Notes: generated from the sequence alone by a model not told the origin. 64,000 nt of DNA from Leptospira ainazelensis (GCF_016918785.1 NZ_JAFFPT010000078.1:10048-74047), one strand, 5' to 3'. Shown: positions 50,176-62,802, numbered from the stretch's first letter. A program made the numbers and translations.

Positions 50176-51288
50176 TTGAAAAACAAAATTCTCCTAATCA
50201 ACTTAGGCGGCCCTCGTAACACTTCCGAAATTGAAAAATTCTTAATCGATCTTTTTGAAGATCCGTTCGTATTCGATCTCCCGATCCCGGAGTTCTTAAG
50301 AATCAGACTTGCAAGGTGGATCGCCGTAAAAAGGGCTCCGAAGGTCGCCGCGGCCTATACGTCCATGGGTTTTGGAGGCGGATCTCCGATCGTTTCCGAA
50401 ACCGAAAAACAAGCAAAGGCGATCGCAAACGAACTTACAAAACTTACGGGAGAAGAATGGGAAGGGGAGGTAACGATGGCTTGCGGATATCCGGATATCC
50501 GGGAGCTCGACAAAAAAAAACTCACCCCATCCAAGAAAAATATTCTTCTACCTTTATTCCCGCATTTTTCAAGATCCACGGTTCTTAGCACTGCCAAACT
50601 CATAGAAAAAACCACAAAAGTTTGCCCCGTAGCTTTCGAAGGTTGGGTTTCACCGTTTCATTCTTCCCCTTTGTATTTGGAGTCGATCCGGGATCTGATC
50701 TTGGAATTCTTTCAGGGGAAATTGGATAAAAAAATATTCTTACATTCCGAATCTTTCCAAAACATCCCAAACTGGGAAAACATCGACCTCGTTTTTAGCG
50801 CACACGGAATTCCGATCCGATTGATTCAAAAAGGAGACAAATACAGAGAGGAAATCGAAACCAACGTAAAAAATCTAACCTCATCGCTGCGAAAAGAGGG
50901 GTTTAAGGGAGAATGTCATATTTCCTTTCAGAGCAGGGTAGGGCCTTCGAAGTGGACGGAACCGAACACGATCACAAAATTGGAGGAACTCGGAAGAAGA
51001 GGTGTCAAAAGAGTCGCGGTGTATCCGATCAGCTTTGTGGGCGATCATCTCGAAACATTGGAAGAAATCGGAGAACAACTCAAAGAAATAGCCCACTCGA
51101 ACGGAATTAAAGATTACTATCGAATCCCCGCTCCCGGAATTTATCCGAAGTTCATCAAAGCGATGGCAAAGATCAGCTTAGAATCGACTCGTGCGACAAA
51201 AAAAGAATGCCTTTGTAGAACTTTGGGGGGCCATACGCCCGACCTCAACACGAAAGAATGTTTTCTTTCGAATACAATCGATCGTTGA
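50176..51288 (+). CDS. hemH: Ferrochelatase
   Basis: A 370-residue protein: ILLINLGGPRNTSEIEKFL, FGGGSPI, LPLFPHFSRST, LVFSAHGIPIRLIQKGD (catalytic His), then WTEPNTITKLEELGRRGVKRVAVYPISFVGDHLETLEEI with the conserved Glu. Inserts Fe2+ into protoporphyrin IX, the last step of haem synthesis. The C-terminal tail has KKECLCRTLGG and ECFLSNTI Cys residues. Start TTG at 50176; RBS weak. It is convergent to hemG and the only haem gene on the plus strand. Confidence 0.95.
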   Translation: MKNKILLINLGGPRNTSEIEKFLIDLFEDPFVFDLPIPEFLRIRLARWIAVKRAPKVAAAYTSMGFGGGSPIVSETEKQAKAIANELTKLTGEEWEGEVTMACGYPDIRELDKKKLTPSKKNILLPLFPHFSRSTVLSTAKLIEKTTKVCPVAFEGWVSPFHSSPLYLESIRDLILEFFQGKLDKKIFLHSESFQNIPNWENIDLVFSAHGIPIRLIQKGDKYREEIETNVKNLTSSLRKEGFKGECHISFQSRVGPSKWTEPNTITKLEELGRRGVKRVAVYPISFVGDHLETLEEIGEQLKEIAHSNGIKDYYRIPAPGIYPKFIKAMAKISLESTRATKKECLCRTLGGHTPDLNTKECFLSNTIDR

Positions 51289-51338
51289 ATTAAAAGATCG
51301 CGCAAAGAAAATAATAACTACTCAGACTAAAATTAGGC

Positions 51339-52640
51339 TCAAGAGTGCATAACGTTCCAGGCTCTTTCCAAGATGGAACTGAGTCCGATTCCGTATCTAA
51401 AATTCCCTTCCACAAAAACTCCTCCCGGAAGGCTGCGGTCCAACTCCTTATTGAATTCAAGAAGAGCCGAATCGTAGACCGGAAGAGCCGATTTCCAAAT
51501 CGTTACGTAGTGATTGATCGGATCGTCTTTTTGGGTCGTGATTTTTTTTCTGTCTTCTTCCAAGATGGAAACGATCTCATTCTCTTTTAATTTTGAAATC
51601 TCCCCGTCCAAGGCTCCTCCAAAAATAAAAGTCTCGGAATAAATTCCTTTGGAAACCCGTCCCGGAAAAATCGAAGAATTTAAAAGTACACCCCTTGCAC
51701 GAAAGCCGGAACCGGGAGGAAAAAGAATTCCGAAGCCCGTTTTTTGTCCGAGAAGCGGTTCGTTTCCGAATCTTGTCGCCGTTACGACCCCTAACGTTCC
51801 GCAAACTTTCTCATATCTTTTAAAAACCGGAAAACTCGAAGAAAGAATTTTTAAAGAGGATTCTATACCGCAGGCGACGGTGATCTTTGCTTTCGGATAT
51901 TTTTTTCTGAGAGCGGAAATGGACGGAGCCTCCTGCAAATAGATCAACTTCGAATTCGGAGAGGATTTTATCTTAGTCTCCATTGCGCTTAACAATTCTC
52001 CGAGGCCGCCGCGAAAACTCACGGTTCCTTTTCGTTGTTTTGGGACCTTCGGTTCCGACTTTTTTTTCTCAAAGGTATTTTTTAGATTTTTCCAAAGAGA
52101 TCCGTTCGATTGGATAAATCTTCCGAGCACGAGTTCCGCGGACATTGTTTTGAGATCGCCCGCGTAAACCCCCGAAAGACCGGGTTCTATCACATTCTTA
52201 ACCGCGTCTTCCCCCAAAACACGAACTCCCCAGTGATATACGGATTCGTCTCTTTGAAAACCGGATGAAATTCCGAACATACCGTATAACGCGCGTAACC
52301 CGCCAAAGAACGAAAGAGGAATTCTTTTCGGAGTTCCGTCCTTCCAGATATATCTTTTTTTGGAGATTTTTTGAGTAGGGATGATCTCCAATCCGAGGAT
52401 TTTAGCCAATTCTTCCAGACGATATGAATTTAGAATTCCGTTTGCGGCAGTCTCCACAAGCCCGAAAGGAGTCTGGACCGATTGGATCAAACCTCCGAAT
52501 CGATTTTTTTTTTCGTAGATAAGAACGGATTCTCCTTTCTGAACCGAAAGTGTCGCGTGAAGAAGTCCGGTAAACCCGGCTCCAAGGATGATATGATCCG
52601 GTTGTTGTGACGCCACGGATCTATTTTTATAAGATTCCAA
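51339..52640 (-). CDS. hemG: Protoporphyrinogen oxidase, HemY type
   Basis: A 433-residue flavoprotein: FAD motif IILGAGFTGLLHATLSVQKG near the N-terminus, YEKKNRFGGLIQSV, RRIPLSFFGG-like motif (KRIPLSFFG), PGLSGVYAGDLKTMSAELV, FRGGLGELLSAM. C-terminal GVFVEGNFRYGIGLSSILERAW is the typical FAD end. Oxidises protoporphyrinogen IX to protoporphyrin IX with oxygen. Gene symbol hemG is used in Leptospira; the enzyme is of the HemY/PPOX flavin type. Confidence 0.92.
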   Translation of the reverse strand: MESYKNRSVASQQPDHIILGAGFTGLLHATLSVQKGESVLIYEKKNRFGGLIQSVQTPFGLVETAANGILNSYRLEELAKILGLEIIPTQKISKKRYIWKDGTPKRIPLSFFGGLRALYGMFGISSGFQRDESVYHWGVRVLGEDAVKNVIEPGLSGVYAGDLKTMSAELVLGRFIQSNGSLWKNLKNTFEKKKSEPKVPKQRKGTVSFRGGLGELLSAMETKIKSSPNSKLIYLQEAPSISALRKKYPKAKITVACGIESSLKILSSSFPVFKRYEKVCGTLGVVTATRFGNEPLLGQKTGFGILFPPGSGFRARGVLLNSSIFPGRVSKGIYSETFIFGGALDGEISKLKENEIVSILEEDRKKITTQKDDPINHYVTIWKSALPVYDSALLEFNKELDRSLPGGVFVEGNFRYGIGLSSILERAWNVMHS

Positions 52641-52718
52641 AGATTGTAAATCAGCAATCTTTGGAATTTAGGGAAACTTTGCAGTGAAAGACTACGGCGC
52701 GGAATTTAAGAATGGAAC

Positions 52719-53681
52719 TTAAAAGTTATATCTGTAACCGAAGGTATATTTGGATTCCCAGGAAGAGGAAGAAGTCCCGCCCATCGCAGTTCCTGAATTA
52801 GCCATCGGATTAAAATCAAACATCAAACCTTTACTCGAACCGTCCGAAATTCCGACTGAAGAGGAAACCGCTCCGCCGAAAATAAAAGCGTCGGCCAAGT
52901 TGATCAGATAGATACCGGCTAACACTCCTAAGCTGGTTTGAAGATTCCTATAAGCCTTGTCAACGGCGTCCTTTTTGTTCTGATAGAGATTGCTCGAAGA
53001 TTCGTTATAAACATAAAGCGATAACGGATCTGTAATCACAGGAGGAAGAGTCGGGTTTGCAACGCCTAAGGTGGATAAGGCGATCGCTCCGGTCGAATAC
53101 GGATTCCCGTAACTCTCATACTCTTTCCTAGCGACGTGGTATTTTCGATTATTCTCATATACCGCGTAACCGGCGGCTAAAAATAGAGTAGGGTAGATGA
53201 CCGCGGCGAATTTTCTCCCGCTCGCCCATTGTCCCCAGCCGGGAAGAACTGCGGATCTTCCGAGCGCTCCCGCCTTCGATACTTCCGGCTTTTTTGGAGG
53301 AGGGGTCGGAGCTATCGGCGGTCGATTTTTTTCAGCGGCTTCTCGTTCCTTACGAAGACGTTCTTCCTCTTCTTGCTGTTTTTTAAGATCTAAATTTCTC
53401 TGTTTGGCCAGCTTTGCTTCTTCCAATCTTTTGATCTCTGCGTCTCGGATTCTTTCTTCCTCTTCCTCGCTGATATCCTTATAGATCACTTTGAGAATTT
53501 CTTTTTTGGCGACGACTCGTTTCCCTTCTTTCGTCTGAAGGGTAATCGTCTTTTGATTTTGAGTGATTACCTTTCCTCGAAACGATCCTCCTTCGTGCAA
53601 GAGGACCGTCTCCGCAAAGAGGGAAAGGGGTAGTAAAAATAATAAACCGAAGTATAGAAATATTTTTTTCAAAAATTGCAT
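52719..53681 (-). CDS. Exported protein with coiled coil and DUF5683-like C-terminus
   Basis: The start is taken at the ATG at 53681, giving a clean signal peptide (MQFLKKIFLYFGLLFLLPLSLFAET); 320 aa. A short SH3-like part (EGGSFRGKVITQNQKTITLQTKEGKRVVAKKEILKVIYKD) is followed by a Glu/Arg/Lys-rich coiled coil (about 85-140), a Pro-rich linker, then SAVLPGWGQWASGRKFAAVIYPTLFLAAGYAVYE, as in DUF5683. Sits inside the haem cluster but need not take part. Confidence 0.7.
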   Translation of the reverse strand: MQFLKKIFLYFGLLFLLPLSLFAETVLLHEGGSFRGKVITQNQKTITLQTKEGKRVVAKKEILKVIYKDISEEEEERIRDAEIKRLEEAKLAKQRNLDLKKQQEEEERLRKEREAAEKNRPPIAPTPPPKKPEVSKAGALGRSAVLPGWGQWASGRKFAAVIYPTLFLAAGYAVYENNRKYHVARKEYESYGNPYSTGAIALSTLGVANPTLPPVITDPLSLYVYNESSSNLYQNKKDAVDKAYRNLQTSLGVLAGIYLINLADAFIFGGAVSSSVGISDGSSKGLMFDFNPMANSGTAMGGTSSSSWESKYTFGYRYNF

Positions 53682-53791
53682 CAAAACGGGCCTTCCCCGA
53701 GCGAAACCGGCTCGAACCTCAAGTATGAACGAGACGTCCTTCCTTATCAATAATTTATTGGACGACTTTTTGACTGAAATTCGAGCGATTC

Positions 53792-55137
53792 TTAGATGGC
53801 TCTCGAAAAAACCCTCGATTCCGGACTTTTTCTTCTTAACCTGAGATCGAGTCCCGTACAGGCGTTTCGAAGAAAAGGCCAGCCCTTTTCAGTCAAGGAC
53901 AGGAGGTTTTCCTCCCATCCAATAAGATTATCGTCTTCCATCGAAGCCAAATAGAGTCGCACATCCTGCAAAATTTGATCCGGTACCCAAACCTTTCCCG
54001 TCGTTGAAAGCTGCAAGATCAACGCTCTTTGAACAAGATCTTCCGCATCGAGTTTATGTCCCCTGAGTGTGGCGAACCTACTTTCATGGATATGCTTCTG
54101 ATATTTTTTTACGATCTTCTCATTCTGATGAAAACAATCCCAACTGTCGGAAATTGCAGAAACTCCGAGTCCGAGGAGCATTTCCGTAGTTTTTGTTGTA
54201 TATCCCATAAAATTTCGGTGCAAAGTCCCATTCTTCGCCGCCGTTGAGAGAGAATCAGTTTCCAAAGCGAAGTGATCCATTCCAATTTCATGATAACCGG
54301 ATTGAAGAAACATCTCTCTTGAGACCTCGTAGAGTTCCCTTTTTTCGGGTCCGGAAGGAAGATCCGCTTCGGTAAAAAGTCTCTGCGCCGCTTTGATCCA
54401 GGGGACATGAGCGTAACTGTAAAATGCGATTCGATCCGGACGAAGTTCGAGTGTTTTTTCGACGGTGAGTTTCATACTTTCCAAGGTTTGTTTCGGCAAT
54501 CCGTAGATAAGATCGAAGTTTACGGAATTGTATCCGATACTTCTTGAAAGATCCGTGATCCTTTCCGTCATCTCGAAAGGTTGAGTACGATTGATCAGTC
54601 TTTGCACCTCGGGATCAAAATCCTGAACTCCGAGACTGATTCTTCTAAAACCGAAATCATAAAGAACCTTGAGCTGTGTTTCCCTGGTTCTTCTCGGATC
54701 CACTTCGAGCGAAAAGTCCGGTTTGGATGAAACATTCATTTTTTTTAATATAGAATCCAATAAGAATTCCATGTTTTTTTCCGATAAATAGGTGGGGCTT
54801 CCGCCTCCGAGATGAAGTTCCTTCAGCTCCCTTTGTCCGATCTCCGGTACCTCGGTTAGATAGTTTTCAAACTCCTCGAGAAGCGAACTGATATACGGGT
54901 CTTCCACCGTGTGATTTTTTGTGATCGAAGTGTTGCACCCGCAAAAGGAGCATAACGTTTCGCAAAAAGGGATATGGAGATATAAGGAAAGCGAAGAATC
55001 CTTCGGGTTGAGTCGATTTCTTATCTTGTCCAGCCATTCTTCCGTAGTCGGATTTTCGGACCAATACGGAACCGTGGGATAACTCGTGTATCGAGGAGCC
55101 GGTATGTCGTATTTTGCGATCATATCTTTTGCTGTTG

Positions 55138-55141
<4 letters not shown>
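53792..55141 (-). CDS. hemN: Oxygen-independent coproporphyrinogen III dehydrogenase
   Basis: The start at the ATG at 55141 overlaps the hemE stop (ATGA); 449 aa, the usual HemN length. Radical-SAM cluster in HIPFCETLCSFCGCNTS (Cys-x3-Cys-x2-Cys plus fourth Cys), LHLGGGSPTYLS, SLEVDPRRT, GVQDFDPEVQRLINR, NFDLIYGLP. Converts coproporphyrinogen III to protoporphyrinogen IX without oxygen; allows haem synthesis at low oxygen. Confidence 0.95.
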
Positions 55142-57746
<2,605 letters not shown>

Positions 57747-57747
<1 letters not shown>

Positions 57748-59072
57748 CAGAGATTTTTCAGAGCTTTTTTGGCCGTCTCCAAAGTTTTTGCGATGACTTC
57801 GTCCGTATGCGCGAAGGAAAGAAAACCGACTTCGTAACCGGAAGGCGCGAGATAGATTCCGTTCTTTAACAAAACATGAAATACTTTTGCAAATCCTTCT
57901 TTATGTCCTTCCGGAATTTGTTCGATCGTTCGAATCGGCTCCGCAGTTTTTTTATGGAACCAAAAAAGAGAAGAATGTGAAACCGCGTCCCATTCTCCCA
58001 AACCGCTTTGATTGAGAATGTTTTTCATCTCTTCCGCAAAGGCCTTTGTTCTTTTTTCAAGAATCGAATAGACGTTTTCTCTTTGCACTTTTTGCAAAGT
58101 CGCCAAACCGGCCCTCATCCCAAATGGACTCGCGCTCAAGGTTCCAGCCTGATAAACGGGGCCCGCCGGCGCGACAAGATCCATCAGATCCTTTCTGCCG
58201 GCATAACATCCGACGGGAAATCCTCCGCCGATAATCTTTCCATACGTTACAAGATCCGGGTTTACCCCGAGAAGACCCGCCATTCCTTGAAATCCGGTCC
58301 TAAAACCGGAGATCACTTCGTCAAAGACGACTAACGTTCCGTGCTTTTTTGCGATCTCGACTATCTTCAAAATAAATTCTTTTCTTTGGATAAGAAGTCC
58401 GTAGTTCGCAGGAAGCGGTTCTATGATCAGAGCCGCGATGTCCTTGCCTTCTTTTGCGAACAAGGCTTCCACGTTTTTTTCGTCGTCGAGCGGAAGCACA
58501 AGCGTGTTTGCGATCGCGTAAGCGGAGATCCCGGCGCTGTCCGAAGAGGATTCTCCCGCGAGACCCGAGCCTGCTTTTACAAGAAGAGCGTCCAAGTGAC
58601 CGTGATAACATCCGTCAAACTTTAGAATCTTTTCTCTTCCGGTTGCGGCTCGAGCGACGCGTAACGCGCTCATAACGGCCTCGGTTCCCGAATTTACAAA
58701 ACGGACTTTTTCAGCCCAAGGAATCCGGCTCGTGATAAACTCAGCGAGTTCGAGAGAGTAGGGTTCCGCCGCGCCAAAACTCCACGCGAGCCCTGTCGTT
58801 TCACGAACCACATCTTCCACTTCCGGATCCCTGTGCCCGAGAATCAGAGGACCAAAACTCAGACAATAGTCGACGTATTCTTTTCCCTGTATGTCGGTTA
58901 ACGTGGCTCCGTTTGCGGATGCGAAAAAAACCGGAGTTCCTCCCACGGAACGAAAGGAGCGAACGGGAGAATGAACTCCTCCGGGAGAAACCTTTTTTGC
59001 TCTTTCAAAAAGCTCTTCCGAAGTTTTTCCTTTCCATGAATTTCCTGATAAAGACGTTTGATGTTGACTCAT
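57747..59072 (-). CDS. hemL: Glutamate-1-semialdehyde 2,1-aminomutase
   Basis: A 441-residue PLP enzyme: [73 protein letters not shown] with the PLP Lys. Converts glutamate-1-semialdehyde to 5-aminolevulinate. It shares a base with hemK downstream and overlaps hemB by 4 nt at its start. Confidence 0.96.
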
Positions 59073-60022
59073 TGAAAAATCTCCTTCCCTCTTCTCGCCG
59101 CGTAAGTGATAAGATACGAAGAGCCGGCTCTCGAAAAAATCTGCCAGGTTTCGCGTAACGCGGCTTCGAAATCACAAAATCCGTTTTGCGCCAAGTAGTG
59201 AATCGACGCGAATTCTCCGCTCACTTGATAAGCTCCGGTGGGAAGCCCGGTTTTTTCTCGGATCGGACCGATGAGATCGATCGAAGTCATTCCGGGTTTG
59301 ACCATCAAAAAATCGGCGCCTTCTTCTTTGTCCCGAATCGAAGAAAGAATCGAATCTTCCCGATTACGAACGTCGATCTGATACGAGGAACGATCTCCGT
59401 GTCCCGGAGCGGAATCCGCCGCCGCACGAAAAGGTCCGTAAAAATTACTCTTAAACTTTGTGGAATAACTCATCACGGGAACGTGTGAAAATCCGTTTGT
59501 ATCCAAGATTCTACGATGACTTCCCACTCTTCCGTCCATCATATCACTCGGAGCGATTCCATCGGCGCCTGACTGCGCGTAGGTGAGAGCGATATTCGAA
59601 AGATGTTTTACTGAAGAAGCGTTGTCGATACTTCCATCCTTGTGCAAGAGGCCGCAATGACCGTGAGTTGTGAGGGAACACATACACGTATCGATCCAGA
59701 GAAAGGCTTCCGGAAATTCTTTCTTAAGAGAAGAGATCGAACGTTCGCAAAAAGACTTAGGAATTTCAGTATTCGATTTGAGTTCCGGAACCATAAATAG
59801 AATAAAATGAGTAACTCCGAACTTCAAATCGGATTCGATTTGTTTGAAAACGCTCGTTTCCGTATCGCGAAAAACTCCCGGAAGAGAATCCATTTTTTCC
59901 CTTTCTTTGAGGCCTTCCACGATAAAAAGAGGCTGTATTAGCTTTTTGTAATTGAGACTTTCCGAAGAGGCGAGATCTCTGAGCGCTGCGTTAAGCCGAA
60001 TTCTTCTCTGTTTGGTTTCCAA
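59069..60022 (-). CDS. hemB: Porphobilinogen synthase
   Basis: The start is set at the TTG at 60022: AAGGA lies 7 nt upstream and the product then begins [17 protein letters not shown], where HemB proteins start (317 aa). Cysteine metal site [14 protein letters not shown], Schiff-base lysines in [15 protein letters not shown] and LMVKPGM. Joins two 5-aminolevulinates to porphobilinogen. Overlaps hemC/D by 32 bases in a different frame. Confidence 0.95.
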   Translation of the reverse strand: METKQRRIRLNAALRDLASSESLNYKKLIQPLFIVEGLKEREKMDSLPGVFRDTETSVFKQIESDLKFGVTHFILFMVPELKSNTEIPKSFCERSISSLKKEFPEAFLWIDTCMCSLTTHGHCGLLHKDGSIDNASSVKHLSNIALTYAQSGADGIAPSDMMDGRVGSHRRILDTNGFSHVPVMSYSTKFKSNFYGPFRAAADSAPGHGDRSSYQIDVRNREDSILSSIRDKEEGADFLMVKPGMTSIDLIGPIREKTGLPTGAYQVSGEFASIHYLAQNGFCDFEAALRETWQIFSRAGSSYLITYAARRGKEIFQ

Positions 60023-61619
60023 GCTTTGTTCCTTTGAATTCCTCGAGACCCAAACTCGCAAGCCAGGACTCGTAGTGTATAAAGATAGAAATGTTTGCGG
60101 ATTCTCCCAGAACTTTTCGGATATGTGAAGAGGTGATTCCAGGACCACAAGCGTGATAACGGTCTTTGATCTGAGGGAACAAGGAGAGCGCTTTGTCGAA
60201 CTGGGAAGCGCTCATCCAAAAAAAATGAGTTTTCTCGGAAAGATCCGGATGATCTTCAAGAGGAGTCGTTTGATACGTAAGAACTCTCTCCAAACCCGAT
60301 TCGATTTCAGTAGAACCGATATGAGTGCATTTTACAAAATTCAAATTTTTTCCGAAAAGTGAACCCTTTGGAAGTTCCTCTTCCCCTAATGCGTCCAGAG
60401 AACCGTGCGCCCAGACGTCGCGCTCGGCGAGCTGATGCCAGGTTTTAAGACCGCTCGTCCAAACAATACCCTTGTGTTCCAAAGAAGAATCCAGATTTGG
60501 ATACGCGTTTCCTCGAGTTACGAGCCAATCCCTTTGGATCAACTCTTCGGGAAGAATGTGGTTTTCCTTTTTACCGTCCGCGGTAAGCACATAACCTTTG
60601 TTAGACGGGAGCGGCGTCCTTTTTTGTTTGATCGCTTCTCCCGGAACCGGATATACCTTTTCCACGGATTCCGCCGAAGGAGTTAAAAAAGAGAAGAATT
60701 GTTCTTCGATCTCAAGGACTTCACCCGCGTCCGTAAGCCCTCTTTGATACAAAATTTTGCCATAAGGACGCTGGAGAATCGAAACGCCGATCTTTTGGTG
60801 GCAACCTCCGCCGAATTTCCGAAGAATTTTTCTTTCTTCTTCGACTGCGGCTACGACGTCGGGATTGCTCAGGGCTTTTAGGATATTCAGGGCCCATTCG
60901 TCGTCGGCTCTGACTTCGGCGGCCACCGCTCCTTGCGCGGGAGCGGACGGGTTTAAGGAAAGTGGAAAGATCTGAAATACGGATTCTTCCAGGATTTCGG
61001 TTAAGAACTTTCGTATTTCTTGATATTCTAATTCGTCCGAATTGAGAAAATCCGTGGACAAAAGACGATCGAGCGCGGCCTTTGCAACCACGAGCCCGTC
61101 AACGTCCGATTCTTTCCATTTGCGGACCCTCGTCTGGATATTTCCGCGGACCGGGAGAAAGATCAGATCGGAATTTTTATAACGGGAAGGAAGAAATTTC
61201 GGAAGAAATTTTTTGAGATTGTATTCTCTTCTTGGAGAAGAGGTCTGAATCTTCAATTCTTCCGGAGAATGTTTTAAGAGGGATGTTTTTTTCCAGAGAA
61301 GGACGTCTCTTTGATCCGCACGATCCAGAACTCCTAAGATCTTCGTCGCTGGATGGCCTTCCAGATCCAAGTCTTTCCAAGAATGAACCACAAGATCCAC
61401 CTTTCCGTCCACGAGTTCTTTTGTAAGGTCTTGTGTAAAAACACCGCGAGTTCCCATCTTCCAGAGAGGGGTTTGCAGATCCTGATCACCGGAGGCTTCC
61501 CTAAAATAAAGCTCCACTTCCAAATCGGGAAATTTTTTTCGAAGGGCGCCGAGTACAAGGTAAGTTTGAAGTCTTGCGAGTGCGCTTTTGCGGGATCCGA
61601 TCTTTAGAACGCGGGACAA
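59991..61619 (-). CDS. hemC: Fused hydroxymethylbilane synthase / uroporphyrinogen III synthase
   Basis: A 542-residue fusion. HemC domain 1-310: SRKSALARLQT, GTRGVFTQDLTKEL, SPRREYNLKKFLP, LNPSAPAQGAVAAEVR, and GGGCHQKIGVS with Cys273 for the dipyrromethane cofactor. HemD domain about 320-542 with the weak, expected pattern (IWTSGLKTWHQLAERD; LTYQTTPLEDHPDL; CGPGITSSHIRKVLGES). One protein makes and closes the linear tetrapyrrole. The HemC-HemD fusion is known in Leptospira. Overlaps hemA by 16 bases. Confidence 0.92.
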   Translation of the reverse strand: MSRVLKIGSRKSALARLQTYLVLGALRKKFPDLEVELYFREASGDQDLQTPLWKMGTRGVFTQDLTKELVDGKVDLVVHSWKDLDLEGHPATKILGVLDRADQRDVLLWKKTSLLKHSPEELKIQTSSPRREYNLKKFLPKFLPSRYKNSDLIFLPVRGNIQTRVRKWKESDVDGLVVAKAALDRLLSTDFLNSDELEYQEIRKFLTEILEESVFQIFPLSLNPSAPAQGAVAAEVRADDEWALNILKALSNPDVVAAVEEERKILRKFGGGCHQKIGVSILQRPYGKILYQRGLTDAGEVLEIEEQFFSFLTPSAESVEKVYPVPGEAIKQKRTPLPSNKGYVLTADGKKENHILPEELIQRDWLVTRGNAYPNLDSSLEHKGIVWTSGLKTWHQLAERDVWAHGSLDALGEEELPKGSLFGKNLNFVKCTHIGSTEIESGLERVLTYQTTPLEDHPDLSEKTHFFWMSASQFDKALSLFPQIKDRYHACGPGITSSHIRKVLGESANISIFIHYESWLASLGLEEFKGTKLGNQTEKNSA

Positions 61620-62479
61620 GTCAGGTCTTCCCAGCCGAAAATGAATTGTTGAGCTTCGAGCTCCCGTTCTTCCACAATTTCGTCTAACGCGGGTCGTACT
61701 CTTTCTCGGATCTGAAGCGCACGCTCTTCGGTCTCACGAAGAGAATCCAACATCGAGGCAAAGGAAACCGATTGAATCGTATCAGAAAGTTTTTTTTCCA
61801 GAGGGACTTCTCTAAAATCCACGATCAAAGTTCCGGGCTGAATCCGATCGAGAAACGGAGTCAGATCCAGAGGCGCCGCTATCACGATCGCGGAACCGTC
61901 CGGTTTCCAGTCGTTTAACAATTTCGAATCCACTTCAAACGTCGCTGAAAGTTCTTCCAGACGGGTTTTGTTTCTTCCCACGAGAGTTACGTTTCGATTT
62001 TTCAGCCAGGGAAGAATTTTTTCGGAGAGTTGCCCCGTTCCCAGAAGAGTGACTCGAGACGCGTCTTTTAGATATTTATTCGCGAGTCCGCCGTAGGATT
62101 GTTCGCCGATGTTTTGAAGATAACGAGAACGAATGTTTCTAGAATCTTGAATGAGACTGTCGCGAAGCCTCGCCAGATATTCTCCGAACGCGGAAGAGGG
62201 AAGAGAAGAATTCTTAAATTTATCCCGGAACTGAGCGAGAACTTCGGTTTCACCCAAGAGTCTGGAATGAAGACCCGAGATAACTTCCAGAAGAAAACGA
62301 TATCCTTCATAACCGGAATACGTTTCCAAAGTGGAAGGAAAAAAAGAAGGTCCGCCGTGAATTCGGCTGTCGGCGATCCAGATCGTGCGCATACAAGTCA
62401 TCCAGGAAAAAGAATCCGGATTCTCAATCATCTCTCTGTCTTTCTGAGTAGAATGATAAACGCGAAGTGTGGACCACAT
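61604..62479 (-). CDS. hemA: Glutamyl-tRNA reductase, short form
   Basis: A 291-residue protein; family members are usually 400 or more. The N-terminal catalytic domain has Cys29 in SWMTCMRTIW where others have S-T-C-N-R-x-E (Asn to Met, Glu to Ile). LLGETEVLAQF is well kept. The NADPH domain has VTLLGTGQLSEK and VTLVGRNKTRLEELS. It ends with the start of the spinal helix; the C-terminal dimerisation domain is missing. Reduces glutamyl-tRNA to glutamate-1-semialdehyde, the first haem step. No clear RBS; the promoter -10 is only about 13 bases upstream, so the message may be nearly leaderless. Confidence 0.92.
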   Translation of the reverse strand: MWSTLRVYHSTQKDREMIENPDSFSWMTCMRTIWIADSRIHGGPSFFPSTLETYSGYEGYRFLLEVISGLHSRLLGETEVLAQFRDKFKNSSLPSSAFGEYLARLRDSLIQDSRNIRSRYLQNIGEQSYGGLANKYLKDASRVTLLGTGQLSEKILPWLKNRNVTLVGRNKTRLEELSATFEVDSKLLNDWKPDGSAIVIAAPLDLTPFLDRIQPGTLIVDFREVPLEKKLSDTIQSVSFASMLDSLRETEERALQIRERVRPALDEIVEERELEAQQFIFGWEDLTCPAF

Positions 62480-62491
62480 ATTGTTAAATGA

Positions 62492-62522
62492 ACTATACCA
62501 GCTTTATGGGTTAGATTGTCAA
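62492..62522 (-). promoter_or_regulatory. Putative hemA promoter
   Basis: On the minus strand, -35 TTGACA (62522-62517) and -10 TATAGT (62497-62492) with a 19-base gap. The -35 is part of the HemR-box repeat. A start site 6-7 bases after the -10 would lie about 6 bases before the hemA ATG. Confidence 0.6.
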
Positions 62523-62532
62523 AGAAGTGTCA
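62517..62532 (-). promoter_or_regulatory. HemR-box: TGACA-N6-TGACA direct repeat
   Basis: On the minus strand: TGACA, CTTCTT, TGACA. This matches the direct-repeat motif known for HemR of Leptospira (two TGACA with six bases between). Its downstream half overlaps the -35 of the hemA promoter. HemR is encoded within the operon read from here. Confidence 0.75.
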
Positions 62533-62589
62533 CCGGCTGGAAAAACTTTCCGTTGACTTTATTGAGACTGATTTTCAACTTGGTCATAT

Positions 62590-62802
62590 ATGCAACTTGA
62601 TACTCAGACTCAGGATTGGATCGTCTACGGAATCGTGAGCTTGACCGCAATTCGGTTGCTCTTTCCTCTTCTTTCCGTGATTCAAGAATTCACCGGAAAA
62701 ACTTCTCATTCTAAAGACGAAGATTTCGGATGTTATACACAGGCCTGCAAATCTTGTGAAGTAAAGAGTGTTTCAAAAGGAAACGATCCGATTCTCCACT
62801 AA
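62590..62802 (+). CDS. Small Cys-containing membrane protein
   Basis: A 70-residue protein with one TM (about 12-32) and a short cytoplasmic tail with CYTQACKSCEVKS (three Cys). It is reminiscent of the FeoB-associated Cys-rich membrane proteins but not close. It is divergent from hemA (111 bases between starts), so its promoter shares the region with the HemR box. Iron- or haem-linked function is inference. The last 30 bases overlap the HAD gene. Confidence 0.6.
   Translation: MQLDTQTQDWIVYGIVSLTAIRLLFPLLSVIQEFTGKTSHSKDEDFGCYTQACKSCEVKSVSKGNDPILH

Noticed and set aside
60023..60148. N-terminal extension of HemB
   Set aside because: Lies inside hemC/D, has no RBS, and does not match HemB; TTG at 60022 has a good RBS and fits the family start.
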